This document shows positions 51,957 through 60,878 of a stretch of 64,000 bases of DNA, in pieces; positions within the stretch are counted from its first letter, which is position 1, and every line of letters begins with the position of its first letter. Both the position numbers and the translations under genes were made by a program. The stretch covers positions 136,998 to 200,997 of the forward strand of contig JAZORR010000041.1 in the NCBI GenBank assembly GCA_045656705.1. The letters are read 5' to 3'. This stretch comes from RGIG4576 sp045656705 (lineage in GTDB: Bacteria > Bacteroidota > Bacteroidia > Bacteroidales > Muribaculaceae). A model generated the notes under the pieces. The model saw only the letters and a list, made by a program, of their open reading frames with translations, had not been told where the DNA came from and did no database searches.

Positions 51957-54014
51957 ATGAAGAATTTATTGATGAAATATATAAATACACTATCGCTCAT
52001 ATTGGTGCTATTGCTTTGTGGCTACAACGAGAAGGCTAACGCACAAATCAATACCGACCAAGTGATGAACATAGGTCGTAACGCAATGTATTTCGAGGAC
52101 TATGTGCTATCTATTCAGTATTTCAATCAAGTGATTAGCGTGAAGCCTCATCTTGCCGAACCATATTTCTATCGTGCTGTGGCAAAACTTAATCTGAGCG
52201 ACTACAAAGGAGCTGAAGAAGATTGTTCTATGGCTATTGAGCGAAATCCTTTTATTATTGATGCTTATCAAGTGCGTGGTGTGGCTCGTCAGATTATGAG
52301 CGATTTTTTTCACGCCATTGAGGATTATGATAGAGGTTTGCGTCATATGCCCGAACATAAGAATTTCTTGATAAATAAGGCTGTGTGTGAAGTGGCAGTG
52401 AAGCGATACGACGATGCTGCCGATACTTATGCCACTCTATTGCGTTTGTATCCGAAATACGATAATGCCTATATAGGTAGGGCAGAACTGTATCTCGCTC
52501 AAGGCGACACTGTGAAGGCTCTCGATGATGTGAATAAAGCCATTGCGTTGAACGCCAATGAGGCAAGTGCCTATGTGATGCGTTCGGGTATCAATATTAA
52601 TTATAATAAGGATATTCAAAAGGCTCTCGACGATATGAATGAGGCTATAAAACTCGAGCCTCATCAAGCTGGATACTTCATCAATCGTGCCTTTATGAAA
52701 TATAAACTCGATGATTATTTCGGTGCTATGGCCGACTACGACTATGCTCTAAGTCTTGAACCTACCAATGTCACTGCCTACTATAATCGTGCATTGCTCA
52801 AGATGGAAGTGAGTGAGAATAATAAGGCTATAGATGATTTTTCGTATGTGTTGCGTAGCGATCCCGATAATATGCTTGCTCGTTACAATCGTGCAAATCT
52901 CTACCACGAAACGGGACAGTATAAGAAGGCGATTGCCGACTATGATGTATTACTAAATACTTACCCAAATTTCCAACAAGCATTATATTCGCGAAGTGAG
53001 TGTAAGCGACTTTCTGGCGATGTGAAAGGTGGCGAACGCGATTACAATCGTTGGCAACAATTATATAAGAAAAATAAAGGTGGATTGGATTCTAAGATGT
53101 TAGCAGATAACAAGGAAAATAATTCAGCTAACGACGATGCAACCGACGAAGAATTTGAATCGGAAGAAGCAGTGAAAAATAAGTTTAGCACTCTGCTTAT
53201 AGTAGAAAATGATAACACCATCAAGCCTGAGTATGAAAATAAGACTCGTGGTCGTGTGCAAAATCGTAATATGAAGATTGACAACGAACCGATGTTTGAA
53301 TTGTCATACTATGCTATGGGCGGCGAAATTAAGGACAATTCTTATTATATGAAGGAAGTGGACGAGGTGAATGCTTCTCATCTTTTGCAATATGTGGTGC
53401 AGCTCACCAATAGAGTGCCTTCGCTTTATGAAGATCAAATACAGAAGCATTTTAATTCGATTGATTATTATAATGGAATGCTTGCCACCTCACAACCTCG
53501 TGCTGTGGATTATTTAGGTAGAGCCATTGATTTCTTGATGGTGAAAAATCCTGAGGCTGCGATTGCCGACCTCAATCGTGCAGTAGATATGCGTCCAAAT
53601 TTTACACTTGCATATTTTGTGAGAGCCTCAGCGCGTTGCAAACTCATCGAAGTAGAGATAGCTAATGCTTTGAATGCTGAAAAAGAAAACGATGCAATGT
53701 TCTTGCAACGCAAACTCACAAGCGATTATGAGGCTGTGATTGCCGACCTCGATAAGGTGCTTGAATATTCACCTAAGAATGTGTATGCATTGTATAATAA
53801 GGGGTGCGTATATGCCAAAAACAACAATCTCACTTCTGCTATCAGTTGTTTCTCTGCTGCAATTGCCGAAAAAACTGATTTTGGCGAAGCATTCTACAAT
53901 AGAGGATTGGCATATCTCCAACTTGGTAATAAAGAACGTGGAATCAGTGATCTAAGTAAGGCAGGCGAACTTGGTATCCTTCCTTCGTATAGCGTATTGA
54001 AACGTATGAACTAA
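51957..54014 (+). CDS. Secreted TPR-repeat protein
   Basis: A 685-residue protein with a signal peptide (about 1-30). It has many tetratricopeptide repeats: about nine between 35 and 340 (YRAVAKLNLSDYKGAEEDCSMAIERNP, FINRAFMKYKLDDYFGAMADYDYALSLEP) and more between 530 and 680. An acidic, disordered linker (about 365-420) separates the two blocks. It starts at the ATG at 51957; an earlier start at 51936 would lie in the promoter box. It is a periplasmic or surface scaffold. Its partners are unknown. Confidence 0.82.
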   Translation: MKNLLMKYINTLSLILVLLLCGYNEKANAQINTDQVMNIGRNAMYFEDYVLSIQYFNQVISVKPHLAEPYFYRAVAKLNLSDYKGAEEDCSMAIERNPFIIDAYQVRGVARQIMSDFFHAIEDYDRGLRHMPEHKNFLINKAVCEVAVKRYDDAADTYATLLRLYPKYDNAYIGRAELYLAQGDTVKALDDVNKAIALNANEASAYVMRSGININYNKDIQKALDDMNEAIKLEPHQAGYFINRAFMKYKLDDYFGAMADYDYALSLEPTNVTAYYNRALLKMEVSENNKAIDDFSYVLRSDPDNMLARYNRANLYHETGQYKKAIADYDVLLNTYPNFQQALYSRSECKRLSGDVKGGERDYNRWQQLYKKNKGGLDSKMLADNKENNSANDDATDEEFESEEAVKNKFSTLLIVENDNTIKPEYENKTRGRVQNRNMKIDNEPMFELSYYAMGGEIKDNSYYMKEVDEVNASHLLQYVVQLTNRVPSLYEDQIQKHFNSIDYYNGMLATSQPRAVDYLGRAIDFLMVKNPEAAIADLNRAVDMRPNFTLAYFVRASARCKLIEVEIANALNAEKENDAMFLQRKLTSDYEAVIADLDKVLEYSPKNVYALYNKGCVYAKNNNLTSAISCFSAAIAEKTDFGEAFYNRGLAYLQLGNKERGISDLSKAGELGILPSYSVLKRMN

Positions 54015-54075
54015 GAAATTGTTCCCATTTTGGGTTTGATTACAAAAATATAAACACTTAAATTTATTCAGAAAA

Positions 54076-54639
54076 ATGGCATTGTATAGTATTGAAAAAG
54101 AATGGAGTCTCGGTGTGAGTCACTCGGGTAGCGTTGTTGTTGACGGCTCTTACTATGTTGATCTCACCGATGAAGAAGTAAACACACTTGTAAATCTTAT
54201 CAAGGAAAAGGATTCTACCGATATCGACGACCTTGAATTGGAAGAATTGTATCCCAAGATTTACGAAAAACTCTACGATGCATATTGCTCTATGATTTGT
54301 GAAGCAACGGAGTCTCATTGGTTGATGGAAGCCTTTGATTGTGGAGAAACTGATTATGATTATGAAGAACTCAAAGCCTATTGCAAGGAAAACTGTGGAT
54401 TTGAGTTTAAATATGACGAAGAAGAATATCTCAATGAAGATGGCGAGTTCGACGAAGATATGCTTTACGATGATGAGGCGGAAGCATTCAACGAATGGCT
54501 CGACGACTATGTGCACGGATTGCCTGCATCTAAAGCCAACGAATTCATATCTGAGCATATGGGAGTGGAAATAGATTTGAGCTGTGTCGATGTAGAAGTG
54601 GAAATCCCAGAATCTATCATCGAAATCGCACAAAAGTAA
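54076..54639 (+). CDS. Highly acidic protein of unknown function
   Basis: A 187-residue soluble protein with a very high Asp/Glu content (for example YDEEEYLNEDGEFDEDML) and a few cysteines. The N-terminus MALYSIEKEWSLGVSHSGSVVVDGSYYV looks like a small beta domain. No signal peptide and no recognised family. It sits between a TPR protein and thrS and has its own terminator. Confidence 0.6.
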   Translation: MALYSIEKEWSLGVSHSGSVVVDGSYYVDLTDEEVNTLVNLIKEKDSTDIDDLELEELYPKIYEKLYDAYCSMICEATESHWLMEAFDCGETDYDYEELKAYCKENCGFEFKYDEEEYLNEDGEFDEDMLYDDEAEAFNEWLDDYVHGLPASKANEFISEHMGVEIDLSCVDVEVEIPESIIEIAQK

Positions 54640-54668
54640 TAGCCTTAAAAAGATAAGGCAAATTCTAT

Positions 54669-54705
54669 AAGCGTGGATTGGGGAATACCAAATTCACGCT
54701 TTCTT
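54669..54705 (+). terminator. Terminator after the acidic protein gene
   Basis: AAGCGTG / CACGCTT forms the base of a hairpin with further internal pairs, followed by TCTTTG. Confidence 0.65.
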
Positions 54706-54759
54706 TGTATTTGAAAGAAAAAAATCCATTATCTTCGCTCCTAATTCCCAACTATTTAT

Positions 54760-54767
54760 TATCTTTG
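54760..54767 (+). promoter_or_regulatory. -7 box for thrS-infC
   Basis: TATCTTTG lies 67 bases before the thrS start codon. The upstream -33 TTG is not obvious. Confidence 0.45.
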
Positions 54768-54833
54768 CACTTTGAAATTTTATGTAAAATGTTGTGCCGC
54801 TTGTATGGCACACGAAAAAACTAAATAAAAACA

Positions 54834-56771
54834 ATGATTAATATTACTTTTCCTGACGGAAGTGTGAAGCAATATGAGAGTGGTATCACTCCTTATCAAA
54901 TTGCTGAAAGCATCAGCCCTCGCCTTGCTAAAGAGGTGCTTGCTGCTACTGTGAATGGTGCTGAATGGGATATTTCACGACCAATTTGTAATGATGGTGA
55001 AATAAAATTGTTTAAGTGGGATGATGCTGAAGGTAAGCACGCTTTCTGGCACACATCTGCTCACTTGCTTGCTGAGGCACTACAAGAACTTTATAAAGGT
55101 GTTCAATTCGGTATCGGTCCTGCTATCGAAAATGGTTTCTACTATGATATCGATCCAGGTGAAAACCAAATCACAAGTGCCGACTTTGCTAAGATTGAGG
55201 CTAAGATGGCCGAACTTGCTGCTAAGGATGAAGCTGTGGTACGTGCTGATATTAGCAAGGAAGACGCTCTTAAGATGTTTGGCGAAAGAGGCGAAACTTA
55301 TAAGTGCGAATTGATTAATGACCTCGAAGACGGTACAATCTCTACATATACTCAAGGTGCGTTTACCGACCTTTGTCGTGGACCACACTTGCCAAGCACA
55401 GGTGCTATCAAGGCAGTGAAGATTATGTCTATTGCTGGTGCTTACTGGCGTGGCGACGAAACTCGCAAGCAAATGGTGCGTATCTATGGTGTGTCTTACC
55501 CTAAGAAGAAACTTCTTGATGAATATCTTGCAGTTCTTGAAGAAGCTAAGAAGCGCGACCACCGTAAGATTGGTAAAGAAATGGAACTTTTTGCCTTCTC
55601 TCAAAATGTAGGTCAAGGTCTTCCATTGTGGTTGCCTAAGGGTGCAGCTCTTCGCGACCGTCTCGAACAATTCTTGCGTAAGATTCAACGCAAGTATGGT
55701 TACTTGCAAGTAATCACTCCACATATTGGTAATAAGATGCTTTATGTGACTTCTGGTCACTATGCTAAATATGGAAAGGATTCGTTCCAACCAATCCACA
55801 CTCCAGAAGAAGGCGAAGAATACTTCTTGAAGCCTATGAACTGTCCTCACCACTGTGAGATCTATAAGACAGCTCCACGCTCTTACAAGGATCTTCCTCT
55901 TCGTTTTGCAGAATTCGGTACAGTGTATCGTTATGAGCAAAGTGGTGAGCTTCACGGTTTGACTCGTGTGCGTGGATTTACTCAAGACGATGCTCACTTG
56001 TTCTGTACTCCAGACCAATTGAAGGAAGAATTCTTGAAGGTTATGGATATCATCTTCTACATCTTCAAGGCTCTTAACTTTGAAAACTTCGAGGCACAAA
56101 TTTCTCTTCGCGATCCTAACAACACTCAAAAGTATGTAGGTAGCGACGAAAATTGGGAAAAAGCAGAACGCGCCATCATCGAAGCTTGTGAAGAAAAGGG
56201 ATTGCAAGCAAAGGCTGTACAAGGTGAAGCTGCTTTCTATGGTCCTAAGCTCGACTTTATGGTGAAGGATGCTATCGGTCGCCGTTGGCAGCTTGGTACT
56301 ATCCAAGTAGATTATAACTTGCCAGAACGCTTCGGTCTTGAATATGTAGGTGCAGATAACCAAAAGCATCGTCCAATTATGATTCACCGTGCGCCATTTG
56401 GTTCTATGGAACGTTTCGTGGCTGTGCTTCTCGAACACACTGCTGGTAAGTTGCCTCTATGGCTTGCTCCAGACCAAGTAGTAGTATTGCCTATCAGCGA
56501 AAAATATAACGACTATGCTCAACAAGTGGTTATTGAACTTGCCGACAAGGATATTCGTGCTTTCGTCGATGACAGAAACGAGAAGATTGGTAAGAAAATT
56601 CGCGACAATGAGTTGAAAAAAATCCCATATTTGCTCATTGTAGGTGAAAAAGAAGCAGAAAATAACGAAGTTTCTGTAAGAAAACAGGGCGAAGGTGATA
56701 AAGGTTCGAAAAAAATTACTACCTTTGCAACCGATTTTGCTCTCGAGATAGAGAAAATGACAAACTTTTAA
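54834..56771 (+). CDS. thrS: Threonyl-tRNA synthetase
   Basis: ThrRS charges tRNA-Thr. The 645-residue protein has an N-terminal TGS domain (about 1-62), the editing domain with HTSAHLLAEAL and TDLCRGPHLPSTG, and the class II catalytic core: motif 2 RFAEFGTVYRYEQSGELHGLTRVRGFTQDDAH and motif 3 HRAPFGSMERFV. A C-terminal anticodon-binding domain follows (VVVLPISEKYNDYAQQV). It is followed by infC after 9 bases. Confidence 0.97.
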   Translation: MINITFPDGSVKQYESGITPYQIAESISPRLAKEVLAATVNGAEWDISRPICNDGEIKLFKWDDAEGKHAFWHTSAHLLAEALQELYKGVQFGIGPAIENGFYYDIDPGENQITSADFAKIEAKMAELAAKDEAVVRADISKEDALKMFGERGETYKCELINDLEDGTISTYTQGAFTDLCRGPHLPSTGAIKAVKIMSIAGAYWRGDETRKQMVRIYGVSYPKKKLLDEYLAVLEEAKKRDHRKIGKEMELFAFSQNVGQGLPLWLPKGAALRDRLEQFLRKIQRKYGYLQVITPHIGNKMLYVTSGHYAKYGKDSFQPIHTPEEGEEYFLKPMNCPHHCEIYKTAPRSYKDLPLRFAEFGTVYRYEQSGELHGLTRVRGFTQDDAHLFCTPDQLKEEFLKVMDIIFYIFKALNFENFEAQISLRDPNNTQKYVGSDENWEKAERAIIEACEEKGLQAKAVQGEAAFYGPKLDFMVKDAIGRRWQLGTIQVDYNLPERFGLEYVGADNQKHRPIMIHRAPFGSMERFVAVLLEHTAGKLPLWLAPDQVVVLPISEKYNDYAQQVVIELADKDIRAFVDDRNEKIGKKIRDNELKKIPYLLIVGEKEAENNEVSVRKQGEGDKGSKKITTFATDFALEIEKMTNF

Positions 56772-56780
56772 TATAACTGA

Positions 56781-57377
56781 ATGGAGAAAAAACCATCTTG
56801 GACAGGACCTAAGAAGCCTGCTACACAGCGACCAGCAGATGTCGCTAAGAAGAAAGGAGACAAAGAAAATAAAGACCAACATGCAATAAACGACCGCATC
56901 AGAGCTAAAGAAGTGCGTTTGGTGGGGGACAATGTTGAGCAAGGTGTATATCCTATTGCCGAAGCGTTGCGTATTGCCGACGAAATGGATTTGGACCTTA
57001 TTGAAATCTCTCCTAATGCAGAACCTCCTGTTTGTAGAATTTTGGATTACCAAAAATTCCTTTACCAACAACGCAAGCGTTTGAAGGAACAAAAGGCTAA
57101 ATCTACAAAGGTGGTGGTGAAGGAAATACGTTTCGGACCTCAAACCGATGATCACGACTACAACTTTAAGTTGAAGCATGCTCAAGGTTTCCTTGGTGAA
57201 GGTGCAAAAGTGAAAGCGTATGTATTCTTCAAAGGTCGCTCTATCCTTTTTAAAGAGCAAGGTGAAGTGCTTTTGCTTCGTTTTGCTAACGATTTGGAAG
57301 AATTCGGCAAGGTAGAACAAATGCCAGTGCTCGAAGGTAAGAGAATGACCATTATGCTCACTCCAAAGAAGAAATAA
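56781..57377 (+). CDS. infC: Translation initiation factor IF-3
   Basis: IF-3 binds the 30S subunit and checks the start codon-anticodon pair. The 198-residue protein has a basic N-terminal extension (about 1-32), the first domain (INDRIRAKEVRLVGDNVEQGVYPIAEALRIADEMDLDLIEISPNAEPPVCRILDY) and the second domain with VVVKEIRFGPQTDDHDYNFKLKHAQGFL. It is in the order thrS-infC-rpmI-rplT. A hairpin after it may control readthrough to rpmI. Confidence 0.97.
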   Translation: MEKKPSWTGPKKPATQRPADVAKKKGDKENKDQHAINDRIRAKEVRLVGDNVEQGVYPIAEALRIADEMDLDLIEISPNAEPPVCRILDYQKFLYQQRKRLKEQKAKSTKVVVKEIRFGPQTDDHDYNFKLKHAQGFLGEGAKVKAYVFFKGRSILFKEQGEVLLLRFANDLEEFGKVEQMPVLEGKRMTIMLTPKKK

Positions 57378-57385
57378 AACAAATG

Positions 57386-57423
57386 AGAGCCTTGGGCTTT
57401 TTGGGTTGCCCAAGCTCTTTTAT
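57386..57423 (+). terminator. Hairpin between infC and rpmI (attenuator or terminator)
   Basis: AGAGCCTTGGGC pairs with GCCCAAGCTCT (one bulged C), followed by TTTTAT. It lies inside the operon, so it is probably partial. Confidence 0.55.
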
Positions 57424-57450
57424 ATGTATAATTAAATAAATATTACAAAA

Positions 57451-57648
57451 ATGCCAAAAGTTAAAACTAATTCCGGTGCTAAAAAAAGATTTACTCTTAC
57501 CGGAACAGGAAAGATTAAGAGAAAGCATGCTTACAAGAGTCACATCTTGACTAAGAAGACTAAAAAGCAAAAGAGAAACCTTCGTCACTTCACTCTTGTG
57601 AACGGTGCTGACGCTGCTAACGTTCGCAAATTGCTTTGCTTGAAGTAA
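57451..57648 (+). CDS. rpmI: 50S ribosomal protein L35
   Basis: A 65-residue, very basic protein with the L35 pattern: MPKVKTNSGAKKRFTLTGTGKIKRKHAYKSH, then LTKKTKKQKRNLR and a C-terminal NVRKLLCLK. It lies between infC and rplT. Confidence 0.97.
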   Translation: MPKVKTNSGAKKRFTLTGTGKIKRKHAYKSHILTKKTKKQKRNLRHFTLVNGADAANVRKLLCLK

Positions 57649-57778
57649 GAAGTGCTTCAGATTTTGATTTCTCAAAATTTTTCAAAACAAAAGAATTAAC
57701 GTATTTTTTATTAACCGAATGTTTAGCAGATTAAAGAGCAAACTGAAATGCCGCTAACATTCAAAAAAAATTAAGAAA

Positions 57779-58129
57779 ATGCCAAGATCAGTAAACCACG
57801 TAGCTTCAAGAGCTCGTAGAAAGAGAATTTTAAAACTTACAAGAGGTCAATACGGATGCCGTCGTAATGTGTGGACAGTTGCCAAGAATTCTTGGGAAAA
57901 GGGTCTAACTTATGCTTACCGTGACCGCAAGAACAAAAAACGTAACTTCCGTGCTCTTTGGATTCAAAGAATCAATGCGGCAGCTCGTTTCGAAGACCTT
58001 TCATACTCTAAGTTGATGGGCTTGATTCACAAAGCTGGTATCGAAATTAATCGCAAAGTCCTTGCTGACCTTGCAATGAATAATCCAGAAGCTTTCAAGG
58101 CTATCGTAGAAAAGGTAAAGAACGCATAA
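57779..58129 (+). CDS. rplT: 50S ribosomal protein L20
   Basis: A 116-residue protein with the L20 N-terminal arm (MPRSVNHVASRARRKRILKLTRGQYG), YAYRDRKNKKRNFRALWIQRINAA and a helical C-terminal domain. L20 binds 23S rRNA and often represses its own operon by binding its leader. It is the last gene of the operon and is closed by a strong terminator. Confidence 0.97.
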   Translation: MPRSVNHVASRARRKRILKLTRGQYGCRRNVWTVAKNSWEKGLTYAYRDRKNKKRNFRALWIQRINAAARFEDLSYSKLMGLIHKAGIEINRKVLADLAMNNPEAFKAIVEKVKNA

Positions 58130-58153
58130 GATTATATCAATTGTGTTAAATAA

Positions 58154-58186
58154 CAAAAAAAGTCTCACCTTGTGAGGCTTTTTTGT
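58154..58186 (+). terminator. Terminator of rplT
   Basis: AAAAAAAGTCTCACC / TGTGAGGCTTTTTTG forms a long stem with A- and T-rich arms ending in TTTTTTG. Confidence 0.88.
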
Positions 58187-58196
58187 TGTTATATAC

Positions 58197-58227
58197 TTGC
58201 CAATTTGGATTCTGTTTGCTAAATTTG
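58197..58227 (+). promoter_or_regulatory. Promoter of a non-coding RNA behind rplT
   Basis: TTG at 58197-58199 and TAAATTTG at 58220-58227 are exactly 20 bases apart, right after the rplT terminator. No ORF starts downstream within 300 bases. Confidence 0.65.
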
Positions 58228-58233
58228 CATTAA

Positions 58234-58540
58234 GAAAATCACCTACAAAGCGACAGAGGTCCTATCTGTAAATCTTCTTGATTTATTTTAGTGGGTGTAA
58301 TTTAAACTGAAATAAAGCCATATCGAAGTAGATTGGGTTACTCTTCAAATTTTATATGAAATACCGAGACAAGCTTTCTTGTCAATGGCGGGCCCCAACT
58401 ATTTTATAGTGTCATAGCGACCAGGCGGATTACAAAGACGGAAAGCTCTCAAATCCTGTTTTATCGGAGTTTCATCACATCCTTTGGTATGGTCTTCTAT
58501 ATGGTGGTGAAGTGCAAGTAATTTGCACCTCACCACTTTT
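58234..58540 (+). ncRNA. Candidate small RNA downstream of rplT (Bacteroidales-1/6S-like)
   Basis: A gene-free 300-base stretch lies between a perfect promoter (58197-58227) and a strong terminator hairpin (58504-58536). Internally it forms small stems, such as GACAAG-CTTT-CTTGTC (58353-58384 region), ACAGA/TCTGT near 58250-58266 and CTAT/ATAG near 58400. From memory, the Rfam motif Bacteroidales-1 lies downstream of L20 genes with its own terminator and has been compared with 6S RNA. The location fits this. I cannot verify the consensus here. Confidence 0.5.
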
Positions 58541-58542
58541 TT
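58504..58542 (+). terminator. Terminator of the candidate small RNA
   Basis: GTGGTGAAGTGCAA / TTTGCACCTCACCAC forms a 14-bp stem with one A-C mismatch, followed by TTTTTT. Confidence 0.85.
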
Positions 58543-59096
58543 AAATTAATATTGAGACAAAAAGACATAAAGGACAGAAGATACAAATTCTTGTTCGTTT
58601 GCAATACCCTTAATTCTCACATTTGAAAGGTGTGACATCTGCATTATAATTCCATTTTTAATCATTTTTCCAATATTTTCGTGGATATAATCCCACCGAT
58701 AACATTTTTTCGTTATATTTGCAGAGTATTCACAATAAAAAGCTAAAGAGTTAGCCATGTGAATATTTTACATATTAACGAAAGGTGTTATTGAAATTTT
58801 GTCTTCTGTTATCGAACTTGGTCGTTTAGATATACTGTACGAAGATGAGATTGGCAATGGCGCCTGCGTCGATTGCTTATATCTACGCCACATTTGTGTG
58901 GCACAATATAGCAATATCGGTGTGGGAGCTATTGTTTTATCTGTGTATGAAAATAGGAATAGAAACGGTAGGAAAAACTCCTAACTCCACACTCCTAATT
59001 CCTCATTGATTATTAATCCGTTTCATTGGGAGATGAGAAACACAAAAAATGGTATTTCCAGACATAAAAACAAAAAGTACAAAAATTTAAACAAGA
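58543..59096. other. Gene-poor stretch with no convincing gene
   Basis: This 550-base stretch has two weak open frames: 58546-58758 minus (70 codons) and 58799-58984 plus (61 codons from a TTG). Neither shows a family signature. A TATATTTG box at 58714-58721 precedes a hairpin (TATTCAC / GTGAATA, with inner GCTAA / TTAGC, 58726-58765) and could start a short transcript. The end carries a copy of a CTCCTAATTCC-type repeat (58978-59010). Confidence 0.4.
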
Positions 59097-59314
59097 CCGC
59101 AAAGCGGTTAAATAACAGAAACCTTTAGCTCACGGCTTTGCCGTAAACCCTACAATTATTTGTGGGGTAAAAGGAGATAAAATAGATGAACGTCGAAGAT
59201 GTTCCACAAATACAACGTTTTCAACGTAGATTCTTGTTGTTTTCCTATATCCCCACAAATTCGTTCGTAAACTCACTACATTGTAGGGTTTCCTGTTATT
59301 CAACTGCTTCGCAG
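59097..59314. repeat. Imperfect inverted-repeat element (MITE- or REP-like)
   Basis: Left-arm segments TTAAATAACAGAAACC (59107-59122), ACCCTACAAT (59147-59156) and TGTGGGG (59161-59167) are matched in inverted order on the right by CCCCACA (59251-59257), ATTGTAGGGT (59280-59289) and GGTTTCCTGTTATTCAA (59287-59303). Each end and the left arm also hold small hairpins (CCGC-AAA-GCGG, ACGGC-TTT-GCCGT, CTGC-TTC-GCAG). No protein gene is inside. It looks like a non-autonomous element or long hairpin RNA. Confidence 0.6.
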
Positions 59315-59398
59315 TAAGCGCGTGATAACGCAAATATAGAAAACATCTGTAGGATGGTATTATGAAATATTTGCTAACTAAATAATTTTCAAAACATT

Positions 59399-60658
59399 AT
59401 GACACAAAACATTTTTAGAAAGATGATGTTGATAGCGGTGCTATTGACCGGCTTACACGCATTTGCTCACGACTTTGAAGCACAAAACAGTGATGGAGTA
59501 ACTATTTATTACAATATTACTTCTTCAGCGGATTTAACGTTGGGAGTAACAAGTGGGCTTACTAAATATTCAGGAGATGTGGTTATTCCACAAACTGTAA
59601 TAATTGGAGAAGCAACGTATATAGTTACAAGCATTCGCGGCTGGGCTTTCTCGGATTGTACCGGTTTGACAAGTGTAAAGATACCAAACTCCGTTACAAG
59701 TATTGGAGATGAAGCCTTCAAAAATTGTACTGACTTAGCTTCAACAACTATTGGGAACTCTGTTACGAGCATTGGAGAGAATGCTTTCAGAAATTGTACT
59801 AGCTTGAATTTAATAGTGCTTCCTAATAGTGTAACTGAAATTTTCGCAAATGCTTTCGAGGGTTGTAGTAGTCTAAATTCTATAACAATTCTAAATGACA
59901 TAACTAGTTTCGATAATAGTACTTTTATAAATACTGGTTGGTACAATAAACAGTCAGATGGAATTTTATATTTAGATAAATATTGTTTAGGGTATAAAGG
60001 AGAAAAGCCAACAGGGGCTTTAATGCTTAAAGAAGGAGCTAAATTAATCGTAGGGGATGCTTTTGCCGATTGTAACGATCTAACTTCTGTTACTATTCCT
60101 TCTAGTGTGATTGTTATTGATTGTGGAGCTTTTTTAAAATGTGAAGGATTGACTTCAATAAATATACCAAATTGTGTTACCTTTATAGGTGAATGTGCCT
60201 TCTATAGGTGTAGTGGTTTAACCTCAATAACTATTCCTCGCAGTGTAGTAACTATTGATTTTGAAGCTTTTTATGGTTGTAGCGGCTTGAATGAGGTCAT
60301 TTGTGAAAGTGTAATACCTCCAACAGCTTATTCTCCATTTGATTATTATACAAAAGCAACTCTTTATGTACCTGTTGGAAGTAAAGAAGCATACGCAAGT
60401 GCTACTGGTTGGAATAGATTTGCAAATATAGTAGAAGATGACACTAAAATCGGAATAGAATCAACACTTGTTGATGACGTGAATGTTTCAGTTGAAAATG
60501 GAAACATTGTAATCAGTGGAGCAGATAATGCAAATGTTGAAGTTTATAACGTAAATGGTCAATGTGTTTATAATGGAATCGCAACAACTATCTCAGTTGC
60601 AGCAAAAGGCTTATACATCGTAAAAGTAAATGACAAATCATTTAAGGTAATACTATAA
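59399..60658 (+). CDS. BspA-like leucine-rich repeat surface protein with T9SS tail
   Basis: A 419-residue protein with a signal peptide (about 1-22). Beta-strand/LRR_5 repeats of the type SVTIPNSVTSIGDEAFKNCTDL follow (about 60-310), with units such as LTSINIPNCVTFIGECAFYRCSG. The last 75 residues are a Por-type sorting domain (VEVYNVNGQCVYNG...LYIVKVNDKSFKVIL). BspA-type proteins bind host or bacterial surface partners in oral and gut Bacteroidota. It is a single gene followed by a terminator at 60688. Confidence 0.85.
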   Translation: MTQNIFRKMMLIAVLLTGLHAFAHDFEAQNSDGVTIYYNITSSADLTLGVTSGLTKYSGDVVIPQTVIIGEATYIVTSIRGWAFSDCTGLTSVKIPNSVTSIGDEAFKNCTDLASTTIGNSVTSIGENAFRNCTSLNLIVLPNSVTEIFANAFEGCSSLNSITILNDITSFDNSTFINTGWYNKQSDGILYLDKYCLGYKGEKPTGALMLKEGAKLIVGDAFADCNDLTSVTIPSSVIVIDCGAFLKCEGLTSINIPNCVTFIGECAFYRCSGLTSITIPRSVVTIDFEAFYGCSGLNEVICESVIPPTAYSPFDYYTKATLYVPVGSKEAYASATGWNRFANIVEDDTKIGIESTLVDDVNVSVENGNIVISGADNANVEVYNVNGQCVYNGIATTISVAAKGLYIVKVNDKSFKVIL

Positions 60659-60687
60659 TACTTTTAAAGCATATTAATTAATACACA

Positions 60688-60726
60688 GAAAGCCAACTTA
60701 TTCATTGTCGGGTGAGTTGGCTTTCG
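60688..60726 (+). terminator. Terminator of the LRR gene
   Basis: GAAAGCCAACTTA / TGAGTTGGCTTTC forms a roughly 12-bp stem, 30 bases after the stop. Confidence 0.78.
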
Positions 60727-60792
60727 TGTTTACCCATACAAAATAATATTTGAATATGCAAATGCTTGCAATAAGTTGAAACTCAGAGTGTT

Positions 60793-60822
60793 TTGTTATG
60801 TAGAAAATGCGGTGTAGCTTTG
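60793..60822 (+). promoter_or_regulatory. Promoter of the small hypothetical gene at 60879
   Basis: TTG at 60793-60795 and TAGCTTTG at 60815-60822 are 19 bases apart, 57 bases before the ATG. Confidence 0.65.
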
Positions 60823-60878
60823 CACTATCGTTTGAATCTAAGCGGTAAATTTCTAATCACTTTAAATTTTATTTTGTC

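Noticed and set aside
54064..54633. A 189-codon open frame on the minus strand opposite the acidic protein gene
   Set aside because: It is the antisense image of an Asp/Glu-rich gene (Phe/Ile-rich product), with no promoter or family signature.
55080..56438. A 452-codon open frame antisense to thrS
   Set aside because: The thrS frame has all synthetase motifs; the antisense frame arises from codon bias.
58546..58758. A 70-codon minus-strand ORF after the candidate small RNA
   Set aside because: No family signature and no good promoter; composition looks non-coding.
58799..58984. A 61-codon ORF from a TTG start
   Set aside because: No recognisable motif, weak start, ends inside the dispersed repeat; kept only as a note in the gap description.
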